Shown: positions 1-11,516 of the stretch, piece after piece
Layout: every line of letters begins with the position of its first letter
Position numbering within the stretch: position 1 is the stretch's first letter
From: Choanephora cucurbitarum
Lineage: Eukaryota; Mucoromycota; Mucoromycetes; Mucorales; Choanephoraceae
Length of the DNA stretch: 64,000 nt
Direction of reading: 5' to 3'
NCBI GenBank assembly: GCA_025331435.1
Contig: JAIWNI010000001.1
Location: forward strand, 186,001-250,000
Made by a program: the position numbers and the translations under genes
The notes under the pieces: generated by a model
Databases searched by the model: none
The model's input: only the letters and a program-made list of their open reading frames with translations
Told to the model about the DNA's origin: nothing

Positions 1-1322
1 TTACCAAGAATGCTACATAAAATGAACTAATATAGCTTTATTCAACACATATATTTAACTATCATCATTAGTATTCTTTCTTACTACATTGAAGAGAATT
101 GCCAGACCACCGTTGTAGTTGATTGCTTTTCTTTTGTAGTTTTAAAAGGATTTTTCTGATACAGAAGGTAGTTTATAGAGAGAAAACCCCCTCTCAATAA
201 CCAGATACCAAAAAAATTAGAATCAAAACTCAAGTAAAGAAGAAAGGAACAATAACAGAATACGAACCAGAATATTAAAGATACACTCGCATAGACAAGA
301 ATACGCAAATGAAATAGAGACTTGATTCTAATCTGTTAAAGGAGCTTCATATATGTCACTAATAATAAGTTGCTCACTTATTTGCTATTTATGAAGAGAA
401 TCCATAAGGGTATTCACATCTCAGCTCAGCATATATAGAGTTGATGGCTTAATGAAGATACCTCTGTTAGACCGATAGACTAAAATTAAGAAAATTCAAT
501 GCAGACGCCTTGAAATATATTATTACAAGTTCACACCTTCTTGCCATATGGGGTAAGCCTTATAAGTACATAGTTAAGTTGTAAAGTAACTAACTTGATG
601 AAGCTATCAGTATTCAAACTGAAAGTATAAGAATTGATGGTAGTATACAAGCCAAGGTTGAAAGAAAGCAGATAGTAGACTTCTCTATCTGCTCAATCAC
701 TATTGTTCTTTCCTCTAGACGTCTATGTATACCGCTATTTGACCAGCTTGAATTACCAAAATGAATATTCACTGTATTCAGTATTCAAGCCTTTTATGAT
801 TGCGTGTTCTTCTTTTCGCTTGCAATAGTAGAATTGGACCATCTAGAGTGGCGCTCTGTAACTTAGCCAAACTACTTCTTGGCCTTCTTCCTTTCTATAC
901 TAATCTTCAATTCCTTTACTATCTAATGGAATAGGATGCTTTCTATCTTAGAACCGCTTTGTTGATTACTTCAAGAATGGCAAATTAGAAGCATATGATC
1001 CAAGTAGTTAAGCAAAATACTTGAGTAGCTGATTTGCCTCACATCAGATAATCTTTCAACATACGGAACCATCATTGATACCAGCACTAAGATCTAAAAG
1101 GTCCCCCCATATTTCGACTGACTCTTAACTATAGCCAATTAAATTAATTGCACTAAAATCTCCACTCCCCCACATCTTTTTTTTTGTTTGACTCATTGTG
1201 GGACTTGTAATTTCAATAAGGTTTAAACCCGTAGGCATAAGAGTTATCAATCTATTTTTTTTTCAATTGCATTTCTATCATCTATCTTTCTTCTTCTACG
1301 TGTAAGAGTGCGTGTATAAACA
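1..1322. other. Intergenic region upstream of FGAM synthase
   Basis: No convincing coding exon was seen on either strand; open frames are short and lack family resemblance. The last 210 bases form the promoter and leader of the purine gene and contain two TGACTC motifs, described separately. A pyrimidine-rich tract lies just before the start codon. Confidence 0.6.
1119..1195 (+). promoter_or_regulatory. Two TGACTC motifs upstream of the purine gene
   Basis: TGACTC occurs at 1119-1124 and TGACTCA at 1189-1195, about 200 and 130 bases before the start codon of FGAM synthase. TGACTC is the core bound by yeast Bas1 (purine genes) and by Gcn4. That either factor type acts here is inferred from motif and position. 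Confidence 0.4.
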
Positions 1323-4300
1323 ATGTTGGTTCTTCCTGGCACTTCAGCTCTTTCATCTTTCAAGAGTGCAAGTGTTTTGAAAGCTATTCAAAAGACCGTT
1401 CCTTTAGCTACATCTATTTCCGCTTTGCATATCCATTTTATTCAAGCACGTATAGGACAAGAATCTGCCTTAGAAGACTCTTTAGAAGATGGTCGTATTC
1501 TCAAGCAGCTTTTGGCTTATGGCTATTACTCGATTGACTCTCAAGACGAGAATGCCATTGTCTCTTTCCTCAACACAAACCAACAACAGCCCAATGCTTC
1601 TATCATTTTAGTGGTGCCTCGAGCTGGCACTATCTCTCCTTGGTCCTCAAAGGCTACTAACATCGCTCATCTCTGTAACCTTTATGACAAGGTTGAGCGT
1701 ATCGAACGCGGTGTTGCTTACCGTATTGTCAAGGAAGATGGATCTCAACTTTCCGCTGAAGAATTAGCTTCTATTGTAGATCTGATCCATGATCGTATGA
1801 CTCAAAGTGTCGTTTTGGCTTTGCCTGAGTCTGAATCGGTCTTTCATCATGGTACTCCAGCTCCTCTTACCATAGTTGATCTATTGAGTGACAGCACCGA
1901 CACATCAGATGCACGCCAAAAATTAGTCGAAGCCAACCAAACACTAGGTCTAGCACTTGCTAATGATGAAATTGATTACTTGATTGATGCTTTTGTTGGA
2001 AAGGACGGTAAGACTGGGCTCCAACGTAATCCTACAGATGTCGAGCTCTTTATGTTTGCGCAAGTCAACTCAGAACATTGTCGTCACAAGATCTTTGGTG
2101 CCGATTGGACTATCGATGGTGAACTAAAGCCCCATTCATTGTTTGGCATGATCAGAAATACACACAAGTTGAATCCTGATGCTACATTGTCAGCCTATTC
2201 TGATAATGCTGCTGTCCTCAAGGGCAGTATGGCTACTCGTTTTGCTCCTAACCCCAAAGAAAACAACACATACGAACACTTTGAAGAAGAAGTACATTAT
2301 CTCGCTAAAGTAGGTAGCAAAAAGGTGAATAAAAGAGAGGTCGAATCACTAACGGTTTTTTTGACAGGTTGAAACTCATAACCATCCTACTGCTGTATCC
2401 CCTTTCCCTGGTGCTTCTACCGGCTCTGGTGGTGAAATCCGTGATGAAGGTGCTGTAGGTCAAGGTTCTAAGCCTAAGGCTGGTCTTGTCGGCTTCACAG
2501 TTTCCAACCTGTTGATCCCTGAAAACACTCAACCTTGGGAAACTGATTTCGGTAAGCCCGGTCACGTTGCTTCTGCTTTTGATATCATGATTGAAGCACC
2601 CCTTGGTGGTGCCGCATTCAATAACGAATTCGGTCGTCCTGCCTTGACAGGTTACTTCCGTACATTTGCTGAAACAGTGCCTGTGACTGAAACTACTTCT
2701 GAAGTCCGTGGTTACCACAAGCCTATCATGATTGCAGGTGGTGTTGGTACCATCCGTCCTACTCATGTCTTCAAGAAACCTATTTCTGCTGGCGCTCATT
2801 TAGTTGTTTTGGGTGGTCCGGGTATGTTGATTGGTTTAGGTGGTGGTGCTGCCTCTTCCATGGCCTCTGGTCAATCCAGTGCCGATCTTGATTTTGCATC
2901 TGTTCAACGTGAGAACCCCGAAATGGAGCGTCGCGCACAACAAGTAATTGATGCTTGTAACTCCCTTGGTGAAGAGACACCTATTGAATCCATCCACGAT
3001 GTAGGTGCTGGTGGTCTCTCTAACGCCTTGCCCGAAATTGTGCATGACAGTGACTTGGGTGCTGATATCGATCTTCGTAAGGTTCCTTGTGATGATGCTT
3101 CCATGTCGCCTATGGCTATTTGGTGTAACGAATCTCAAGAACGTTATGTCTTGGCTATTTCTCCTGCTAAGTTGGCTCAGTTTGAATCTTTCTGTGCTCG
3201 TGAGCGTTGTCCTTATGCTGTTGTTGGTACTGCTACAGCCGAAAAGCGCCTTGTCGTTCGTGATCCCCTCTTGAACAATGTACCTATTGACTTGCCTATG
3301 CCCGTCCTCTTTGGTAAACCACCCAAGATGTCTCGTAAGACCGTCTCTGAAAAGCCCTTCAGAAGACCCTTTGATACATCTCTCGAGACATACCTCCCCG
3401 GACAACACGATGTGCTTTCTGAAGCTGCTTCTCGTGTACTTCATTTGCCTTCTGTTGCTTCCAAGTCTTTCTTGGTTACTATTGGTGATCGATCTATTAC
3501 CGCTATGGTTGCTCGTGATCAATTTGTTGGTCCTTGGCAAGTGCCTGTTGCCGATGTTGCCGTTACTACCTCTTCTTTAGGCTTCGATATCGTGACAGGT
3601 GAAGCTATGGCTATGGGCGAACGTACACCTATCGCTCTTATCTCTCAAGCTGCTTCTGCTCGTATGGCAGTAGGTGAATCGCTTACAAACTTGGCTGCTG
3701 CCCACGTTAGCGATATCAAGAACGTCATTATGTCTGCCAACTGGATGTGTGCTGCTGATCATGCTGGTGAAGGTGCTGGTTTGTATGAAGCTGTCCAGGC
3801 TGTTGGTTTGGATCTCTGCCCAAAGTTAGGCATTGCCATTCCTGTCGGTAAGGATTCCATGTCTATGAAGATGAAATGGCAAGAACAAGGTGATGCTAAG
3901 GAAGTTACTGCCCCTCTTTCTTTGATCATCACTGCTTTCAGTCCTGTCGTTAACAACCACAACACTTTCACTCCTCAATTGATCAACAAGTCTAATACTG
4001 AGCTTGTCTTTATTGATTTGGCCAATGGAAAGCAACGTATGGGTGGTTCTGCCTTGGCTCAAGTATTCAAGGAAATTGGTTCTGAGGCTCCCGATGTTGA
4101 AGATGCTCTCCTTCTCAAGAATTTCTTTAATGCTATGCAACGCGCCAAGGAAGTAGTTGGCGAGCCTCTTGTTTTGGCTTATCACGATAGATCTGATGGC
4201 GGTTTGTTTGCTACTGTTGTTGAGATGTGTTTTGCTGGTCATGTTGGTGCTAAGGTTGAATTGGATGGTATTGTCGGTAGCGGCGATGCTGTATCTACTC

Positions 4301-5457
4301 TTTACAACGAAGAATTGGGTGCTGTTGTTCAAATTGAATCTGCTCGTCACGAAGAATTTGTCAACTTGTTGGGTAACGCTGGTGTTCCTGCTTCAGCCAT
4401 CCACAAGATTGGTGCCGTTGTCGAACATGATAGCAAGGATACCATTTCCTTTGCTCTTGGTAGTCAAGTAATCTACAATGCCTCTCGTATCGATCTCTAC
4501 AGAGCTTGGTCCAAGACTTCTTATTTGATGCAGGCTGCCCGTGACAATGCTGTCTGTGCCAAACAAGAGTATGATGTTGTCCTTGATGCTGCCGATCCTG
4601 GTCTTCAATACCAATTGACTTTTGATCCTGCAGAAGATTTGACAGTCCAAAATGCTACACCAGAGAGACCCAAGGTTGCTATCCTTCGTGATCAAGGTGT
4701 CAATGGTCAGATCGAAATGGCCTTCTCGTTCCATTTAGCTGGTTTCGAGGCTATTGATGTTCACATGACCGATATTATTTCTGGCAAGGTCAGCCTCAAG
4801 GACTTTGTTGGTATTGCTGCTTGTGGTGGTTTCTCCTATGGTGATGTCTTGGGCGCAGGTTCTGGTTGGGCTCGTACTATCTTGCTAAACGCTCACGCAA
4901 GATCTGAATTTGCAAACTTCTTTGCCAGAGAAAACACTTTCTCCTTGGGTGTCTGTAACGGTTGTCAATTCTTGAGTCAATTGTCTGAATTGATTCCTGG
5001 TACTGAAAACTGGCCTCGTTTTGCCCGTAATGAATCTGAACAATTTGAAGGCCGAACCACCTTGGTAAAGATTGATAGCAAGGTCAGTTCTGTTTTCTTA
5101 AGTGGTATGGAAGGCTCTGTCTTGCCTATTGCTGTTGCTCATGGTGAAGGTAAAGCCACATTCAAATCCGAAAGTGAACTAGAGCAGTTACAAGGCCAAG
5201 GTCTCGCTGCTATCAGATATGTTGATAACTATGGCAATGTAACTCAACAATACCCTTTCAACCCCAACGGGTCTCCTCAAGGTATCGCTGCCGTTGCTTC
5301 TCCCGATGGTCGTGTCTTGATTATGATGCCTCACCCTGAACGTGTTGTCCTCAAGGAATCTAATTCATGGTACCCTGCTGATCAAAACTGGGGTCAAGCT
5401 GGTCCCTGGTTAAGAATGTTCCGTAATGCTCGCAAATGGGTTGGCGATAACTACTAA
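1323..5457 (+). CDS. ADE6: Phosphoribosylformylglycinamidine synthase (FGAM synthase)
   Basis: This cytosolic enzyme makes FGAM from FGAR, glutamine and ATP, the fourth step of de novo purine synthesis. Two exons, 1323-2309 and 2368-5457, flank a 58-bp intron (GTAGGT start, CTAAC branch site, GACAG end) and give 1358 residues, the full length expected of the large eukaryotic form. Splicing restores the family motif VETHNHP next to [11 protein letters not shown]. The order is N-terminal and linker domain, two AIRS-type synthase domains, and a C-terminal class I glutamine amidotransferase domain from about residue 1060. In the latter the nucleophile C1192 sits in GVCNGC and the catalytic H1318 and E1320 in PHPERV. 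The open frame continuing through the intron stops at once, supporting the splice. All key motifs are intact. Confidence 0.97.
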
Positions 5458-5645
5458 ATGTACAGAACAGAATTGCTCTAGAAAGAGTACATACTTCTTA
5501 TTCAAATGCTTAGATTCTTACTTATTTATATTCCTTCTTTTTTTTTTCTGTATTTATAATCCTTTTAACATATTCAAAATAAAGTCCTAAGCGGGTCTTT
5601 CTTTTTTTCATTTCTTTTTCATTTTGTTTTTATTTCTTCATTATT

Positions 5646-7460
5646 ATGCTTCGATTGACAGCAAACAGTGTTGGAAAGCGAATCCAACAAACACAAATTA
5701 ATGCTGGCAAGCGTTTGTTTCATAACGCTCAAGGATATGATTCTATTGTTCTTGGTGCTTACAATGGCGATAGTATTCATTTGACAGCTAACAAGCATAT
5801 TTCTGGAAATACAAAGCAATTTATTGAAGAACAACTCAAAGCTTCTCACTTTAAAAAAGCAGGCGACGTTCGCACGCTCTACAATGTAGGAGGTGTAAAG
5901 CAAGTAGCCATTGTTGGTCTCGGTAAAGAAGCCGATATTAGAGACAAACAAGAAGCTGCACGTAAAGCTGTAAGTCATTTTTTCAGTTTTCTATATAGTG
6001 TATATTGAACAAAAAATTAGGCTGCACTTGGTTTGCATGCTTTAAAGCCTCAAGGTGCTAAGCATATTGGTGTGGATATTTCGCTCGATAGCCATGGTGC
6101 CAGTGAGGGTTCTATTTTATCTCAATTCTCTTTTGACAAACTCAAGAAGGAACAAGAGGTCAACAACGATGTATCAGTAGGGCCTTTCTCTGAATCCACC
6201 ACAACTGATTCAGGCTTGAGTTGGGAGACAGGTCAGATCTATGGTACTTCGCAAAACGTTGCCCGTATGCTTATGACCACACCTGGCAACTTGATGACAC
6301 CCAAGCTCTTTGCTGAAGAGGTAGCTTATTTGCTAGCAGGTTTAGAGAATGTTGAGGTGATTGTTAGAGATGAGGAATGGGCTGCAAAGAACAATATGAA
6401 TGCCTTTTTAGCAGTAGCTAAAGGAAGGTAACAAGAAAAAAAAAAGAAAAAAAAAAGAAAAGACAGTGTCTGATTTATTTTTTTGGGGGGAGTTTACAGT
6501 GTGGAACCTTTAAGGTTTTTAGAAATTCATTATAAGGGTGGTAAAGAAGGTGATAAGCCCCATGGTTTGGTCGGTAAAGGTGTTACATTTGATGCGTAAG
6601 TTGAAACAATAGATAAGCTGAATGGTAATAACCGTTTCTTTTTGTTATTAGAGGAGGTATCTCACTTAAGCCTTCAGCCAACATGGCTCTTATGAAAGGA
6701 GATATGGGTGGTGCTGCTACTGTTGCAGGTGCACTTTATGGTATTTCCAAGTTACAGTTGCCTATTAACGTTGTAGCTGCTATTCCCTTATGTGAAAACA
6801 TGCCTTCTGGTTGTGCAACCAAACCAGGCGATGTAATTAAAGCCATGAATGGAAAATCAATCGAAATATTGGACACAGACGCTGAAGGTCGTTTGATTTT
6901 AGTAAGTAGTTCGATTTGTCATCCTAAAGCAACCGTTATTTATATGATTCTATAGGCTGATGCACTCTATTATCTCAGCTCCAAATTCTCGCCTAAAAGC
7001 CTCATTGACTTGGCCACACTGACAGGCGCAATGGATGTGGCATTAGGTGATGTATTTGCAGGTGTGTTTTCTAACTCGGATCAACTCTGGTATGATTTAG
7101 AAAAGGCAGGCAAAAAGACAGCCGATCCCTTCTGGCGTATGCCTCTTGATGATGGTTACCTTAAAGAGATGCAAGAATCTATTGTGGCCGATTTAAACAA
7201 TCTCGGAAAGGGAAGGTCAGGCGGTGCTTGTTCAGCTGCTGCCTTCTTACAGGAGTTTGTCTCTAGCAAGGATATTGATTGGGCACATATTGATATTGCA
7301 GGTGTTATGGACAGCCAAGGTACAAATGGCTATCATATCAAGGGCATGAGTGGTAAGTGCAAATAACAACATTATAAGCAGATATCTAAAGAAAAAAAAA
7401 TCGATAGGTCGTCCCACAAGATCGTTGATAGAATATATTCGTAACCTTTCTAGTCAATAA
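5646..7460 (+). CDS. Leucine aminopeptidase, peptidase family M17
   Basis: A di-zinc aminopeptidase that removes N-terminal residues from peptides. Six exons join in frame: 5646-5969, 6021-6427, 6500-6595, 6652-6901, 6956-7352 and 7408-7460, giving 508 residues. The C-terminal catalytic domain carries all expected residues: metal ligands K270, D275, D293, D352 and E354, and catalytic K282 and R356 (signature DTDAEGRL), the same numbering as E. coli PepA. The N-terminal domain is more divergent, as usual. The first 20 residues are basic and might act as a mitochondrial presequence; this is a guess. Intron 2 is unusually A-rich. An AATAAA overlaps the stop codon. It is followed head-to-tail by the cyclin gene. 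Confidence 0.93.
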
Positions 7461-7480
7461 AGACAAAATGTAACCATTGT

Positions 7481-7486
7481 CACGTG
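7481..7486. promoter_or_regulatory. CACGTG E-box upstream of Pho80-like cyclin
   Basis: A perfect CACGTG, followed by T, lies 171 bases before the start codon of the Pho80-like cyclin. CACGTG is the site of bHLH factors such as Pho4, the target of Pho80-Pho85 in yeast. Function here is inferred from sequence and position only. Confidence 0.35.
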
Positions 7487-7629
7487 TTGAGGAGCCTACA
7501 AACTGATGAATGGGGGATTTTTTTTTTATTAAATTTATTTTTTTCCTCTCTCTTTCTCTTCTTTTTTTTTTTTCTAAAATTTCTCTTGTTCTCAAGTCAG
7601 GGAAGCAGAGAAAAAGTAGAGTTGAGAAA

Positions 7630-7649
7630 GTGTGTGTGTGTGTGTGTGT
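7630..7649 (+). repeat. (GT)10 microsatellite
   Basis: Ten perfect GT units lie immediately upstream of the cyclin start codon, probably in the transcribed leader. Length variation between strains is likely. Confidence 0.9.
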
Positions 7650-7656
7650 ATGAAAA

Positions 7657-8924
7657 ATGTTACCTATCACCTTTGACCTTGCCAAATATCCAACTGCAGA
7701 TACAATAAGACTGCTAGCTTCCTTACTGGAGCGTATGACCATAGCCAATGATTTACTCAATAAACAACAACCAGCACAACAGCAATCTCAGCAACGTCGT
7801 GCATCTCTTCAGTCTTCTTCGCCACCAGGAGCACCAGCCTATACTCGGTTTCATGCTCGACTTGTGCCTTCGATTGATATTCATTCATACCTGGCTAGAA
7901 TTCTAAAATACTGTCCTTGTGCAAACGAATGTTTCTTGAGCCTATTGGTTTATTTTGATCGCATGTCGAAAAACTCACTAGCCCTGACTGGAAGACCGTT
8001 TACGATTGATTCGTTTAATATTCATAGGTTAATCATCGCTGGTGTCATGGTCTCTTCCAAGTTCTTTAGTGACGTATTCTATACAAACACACGATATGCA
8101 AAGGTAAGGCTTAACCTCTCTCCCCCTCTTTTTTATCTCCATTAACACATATATGCTAGGTGGGTGGATTGCCAGTATCAGAATTGAATAGTTTAGAAAT
8201 CGAGTTTCTCAAGCTCAACGGCTTTAATCTTACGGTGCCTATTAGCGAGTTACAGAAATACGGTGATCAGTTGTTGAAAGTAGGTTACATGACCCAAGAG
8301 ATGAGAAAGCCATCTTCCTTCCGTCATGGCCGTTCTAGTTCGTTTGACCAAACACGCTCTGACGTGGACAGAGTATGCGATTTGACTCAGCGTATGTCTT
8401 TGGATGAGCAACAGCACTATGGCCAACACCAGAACTATTACTATCACTCTCAGCAGCCAGTGCCTATCAAGAGAAGTAGCTATCACCATAGCAACGGTAA
8501 CAACAATGGCCATCAAATTCGTCGAATGACTAGTACAAACAGTCTGAAGGAAAGTGGTCGTTATGCCAACCATTACTATGAGCAACCAAGGCACTCTCGT
8601 TCAAGTGTTAACCTTCATCAAGGGTTCTGGAAACCAAGTAGTCCTCTTCCACAGCAACAACAACAATCATCGTCATACGATGAAAAAACTACTAGTCAGC
8701 CATCTCGTCGTCTATCGATTACCTCAATCCATGCACCCCCTTTTATACCAAGCAGTGAACTGTTAGCACAACAACAACAACAACAACAGCAGATGCAAAA
8801 CATGTATTACTATCCTCCTATGGGTATACCTACACCACCACCTTCTGCTTCACCTATTCATTATCAATCGCCTAGTGCTAATAGCAGTTCTACTTCTGTA
8901 TCTTATCCCATCATGTACTTGTAA
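7657..8924 (+). CDS. Pho80/PCL-type cyclin
   Basis: A cyclin expected to bind a Pho85-type cyclin-dependent kinase, a pairing that controls phosphate, glycogen or polarity programmes in fungi. Exons 7657-8103 and 8160-8924 give 403 residues; the 56-bp intron interrupts the cyclin box. Residues about 60-190 show the Pho80 pattern: a segment with ILKYCPCANECFLSLLVYFDRM, then a helix with IHRLIIAGVMVSSKFFSD, then KVGGLPVSELNSLE just after the splice. The C-terminal half is low complexity, with Ser-, His- and Gln-rich stretches including a short polyQ run encoded near 8769-8790. The exact PCL subgroup cannot be assigned by eye. A CACGTG box and a GT repeat precede the gene. Confidence 0.85.
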
Positions 8925-10370
8925 ATGGTACATTATGTCTACCCTTTCTAATGACTTATTCCTTATTGTTTACTATTAACCTATTTTCTTTTCTAACATT
9001 TGCAAACCTCATACATACACTATTTATATACAGAGAAAAAGAGAGAGAGAAAAGAAAGAACAGCATCATCATCAAAGCAAAAAAGAAAAGCAAAAAAAAA
9101 AAAAATAGGCCTACTTATCATTATTATCATTATCATTATTATTCGTATTATTATTTGTATATATATTTATCATATCCATCTTTTTCTTTTTCTTCTCACT
9201 TTCTCGTTATATATATATATCTATTTACTCTTTTTTCTTTTTTTTTACATATGTCAATTTATAAATAATTCTGTATAATCTATCACTATTTTGGCTCTTT
9301 CACTACCTATAAACCATTGTTGCTTTCATTGTCTTGTTCTAATCGGACACCAATAATTCCTATGTCCGCATATGATCTGATTACAATTTCATTACCTACT
9401 CCGATATTAACATAAAATGTCATGAAGAGTGGGCTGCTAATGTATCGATAACAAAGAGTACGAAAGAAATCTAGCTGACATAAAGTAGACTCGAGCTTGG
9501 TTACAGAGCGTAATAAATCAAGCCTTGTTAAAGAAGTGTTATTCAAACGCAAAGAAGGATATCCTATTCAAACAATAAGCGAACATCTAATGAGATACAT
9601 TGAAAGTAAGTAACAATCTATTGTCTGATTTGTACTCATAAACAAGCATGATATGATTGCCGAAAATGATTAAAAATGCTGAAACGAACAAAGTGGCTGT
9701 TTCTTTGTCAACTCTGTAACCAGAAGGGGACAGGATATCACTTGACAACATGAAGAAAAACAGTATGCCAAATGAGCACCTAAGCGGTATATAATGACGG
9801 CTACGCAATAAACTGCTGAGTATTGCATCAAGAAGCATAGTGTAAGGCACTAAGTTTTCTTTTTTTTTTTTGAAATTCATCACATCTAAAACGGCTCGGT
9901 GAAAAGTGATGGTCCCTGAACTAGTTGAAAAAAAAAAACCTGTAAAATGCTTTATTTATTTATTTGTATTTAAATCTCTGTGTTACAATGCTTTGCCCTA
10001 CTAAAATATGTATGATAACACTTTTGTATATTCTTGCCTTTGAATCTCCTTACAGATTGGCAGAGTGTCACCGAAAGGAAAGAGGATAGCCAAGGGAAAA
10101 TAAAAAATGGGCAAAGAAACAAAACAAGGAGGTTATTTCTAAAATTGAGTCGTTTGGGGATGAAATAACATTGTTTCTCGGGCTACTCTTTATTACACAC
10201 GAGCAACTTTATATTTCAATGCTACACAAATATCAACTGAAGAAAGCACACGGGAACTAATTTTTTTGTTTTGTTTGGCTTCTTTTCTTTCTTTCTCTCT
10301 TTTTTTTTTTCTCTCTCTCTCTTCTCCTTTTCTCTCTTTCATTATTTAGTCTGTAAAGGAAAAGAAGAAA
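8925..10370. other. Intergenic, low-complexity DNA
   Basis: No gene can be supported. The first third is simple sequence: purine-rich DNA, then ATT/ATC repeats. Two open frames on the minus strand near 9307-9552 and 9587-9880 encode hydrophobic stretches, but I could not join them with good splice signals and recognise no family. The last 100 bases are a long CT tract that leads into the septin gene. Confidence 0.5.
9116..9155 (+). repeat. Imperfect ATT/ATC trinucleotide repeat
   Basis: A run of mixed ATT and ATC triplets follows A-rich simple sequence downstream of the cyclin gene. Confidence 0.7.
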
Positions 10371-11516
10371 ATGGCGCCACGATCCCGAAAAAATCTCATG
10401 TCACATTTCAACCTGATGGTTGTTGGCTTTTCCGGTGTTGGTAAGACGTCTTTTGTCCGTACCTTATTGGAAACTCTTCAACTGGAAGAAAAAGCACAAC
10501 TTCTTGAAGAAGGTGTTACAACAAAGAAGAAGAGACGTGATTCCTTCATGAGTGAGAACTCGTCTATCATAGCTCATGAAGAACTGCAAGGCCCGATTGA
10601 GAAAACGCTTCAGCCCTATACTATTTCAAGAGAGATCGATGTAGACAAAAAGGAACGCACCTTCTTGACTATCATAGATACTCCAGGATTCAGTGCAGAA
10701 TATCTGGTTGACAAGCAGTTACATGATATCACAAAATACATTGAACACCAGTTTGATTTAACTTTAGCAGAGGTGAGATAGTATATATTTTGTGTCATTG
10801 TCATACATACGCTAAAACTTCAAATTAAGGAAACCAAAGTGAAGCGTAACCCAAAGGCAGTGGACACTCGAGTTCATTGTTGTCTTTATTTCGTTGATCC
10901 CAAGAAATCAGCTCTTGACGAATTTGACATTCGCATTCTCAGACGATTGTCCAATCGTGTCAACGTCATTCCTGTGATTGGGAAAGCAGATAATTTGACA
11001 CTTGCTCAAAGAAACCGGTTAAAGCCCACAATTATTAAAGACATCTATACCACACACAAAATTCCCGTTTACGGCATGCCTGAAGATGAAGAGGATGAGG
11101 ATGAAGAGGATGAGACGAACGACAACGGTAAAAAGGAGGACAAACCACAGACATTAGAAAACTTTCTATCGCAGTTCAACTATGAAGAAGAAGAACCAGA
11201 AACACAACAGATTCTCGATTATTTGCGTTTAGTTCCTTTTACTTTCATTGCTTATGAAGATGAACCAGAGACAGGCAATCCTATTCAGATGACTTCAGAC
11301 GAAAACATCAAATTAGGTCGTGATTTTGGTTGGGGAACAATTGACTGTCTAAGTGAAAAATACAGTGATTTTGTTAAACTCAAGCATATGCTGTTAATAA
11401 GTCATCGAAAATTCCTGCAATTAGACACAGTAGAAAGATACTACGAACAATACCGTACTGAAAGATTAATGTATAAAAGAGCAACCAAGATGGGCTTGAC
11501 CCCTCAAGTCCAATAA
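10371..11516 (+). CDS. Septin GTPase
   Basis: Septins polymerise into filaments at the cortex and at septa or germination sites. Two exons, 10371-10772 and 10830-11516, give 362 residues. The GTPase motifs are clear: P-loop GFSGVGKTS at 19-27, switch motif DTPG at 103-106 and the base-recognition GKAD at 185-188. The septin-unique element follows (WGTIDCLSEKYSDFVKL near residue 300). An acidic Asp/Glu insertion sits at about residues 220-240, between GKAD and the septin-unique element. The N-terminal extension is very short, and there is no long C-terminal coiled coil, which suggests a Cdc10-like or accessory septin; the subgroup is uncertain. A CT-rich tract precedes the start codon. Confidence 0.92.

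Noticed and set aside
84..308. Minus-strand open frame with hydrophobic residues
   Set aside because: Low-complexity Phe/Leu composition from AT-rich DNA, no start context or family resemblance.
2305..4734. Long frames on the opposite strand of FGAM synthase
   Set aside because: They are shadows of the real coding strand produced by its codon bias.
9307..9883. Two hydrophobic minus-strand open frames
   Set aside because: They could be exons of a membrane protein, but no donor-acceptor pair joins them in frame with good consensus and no family is recognised.
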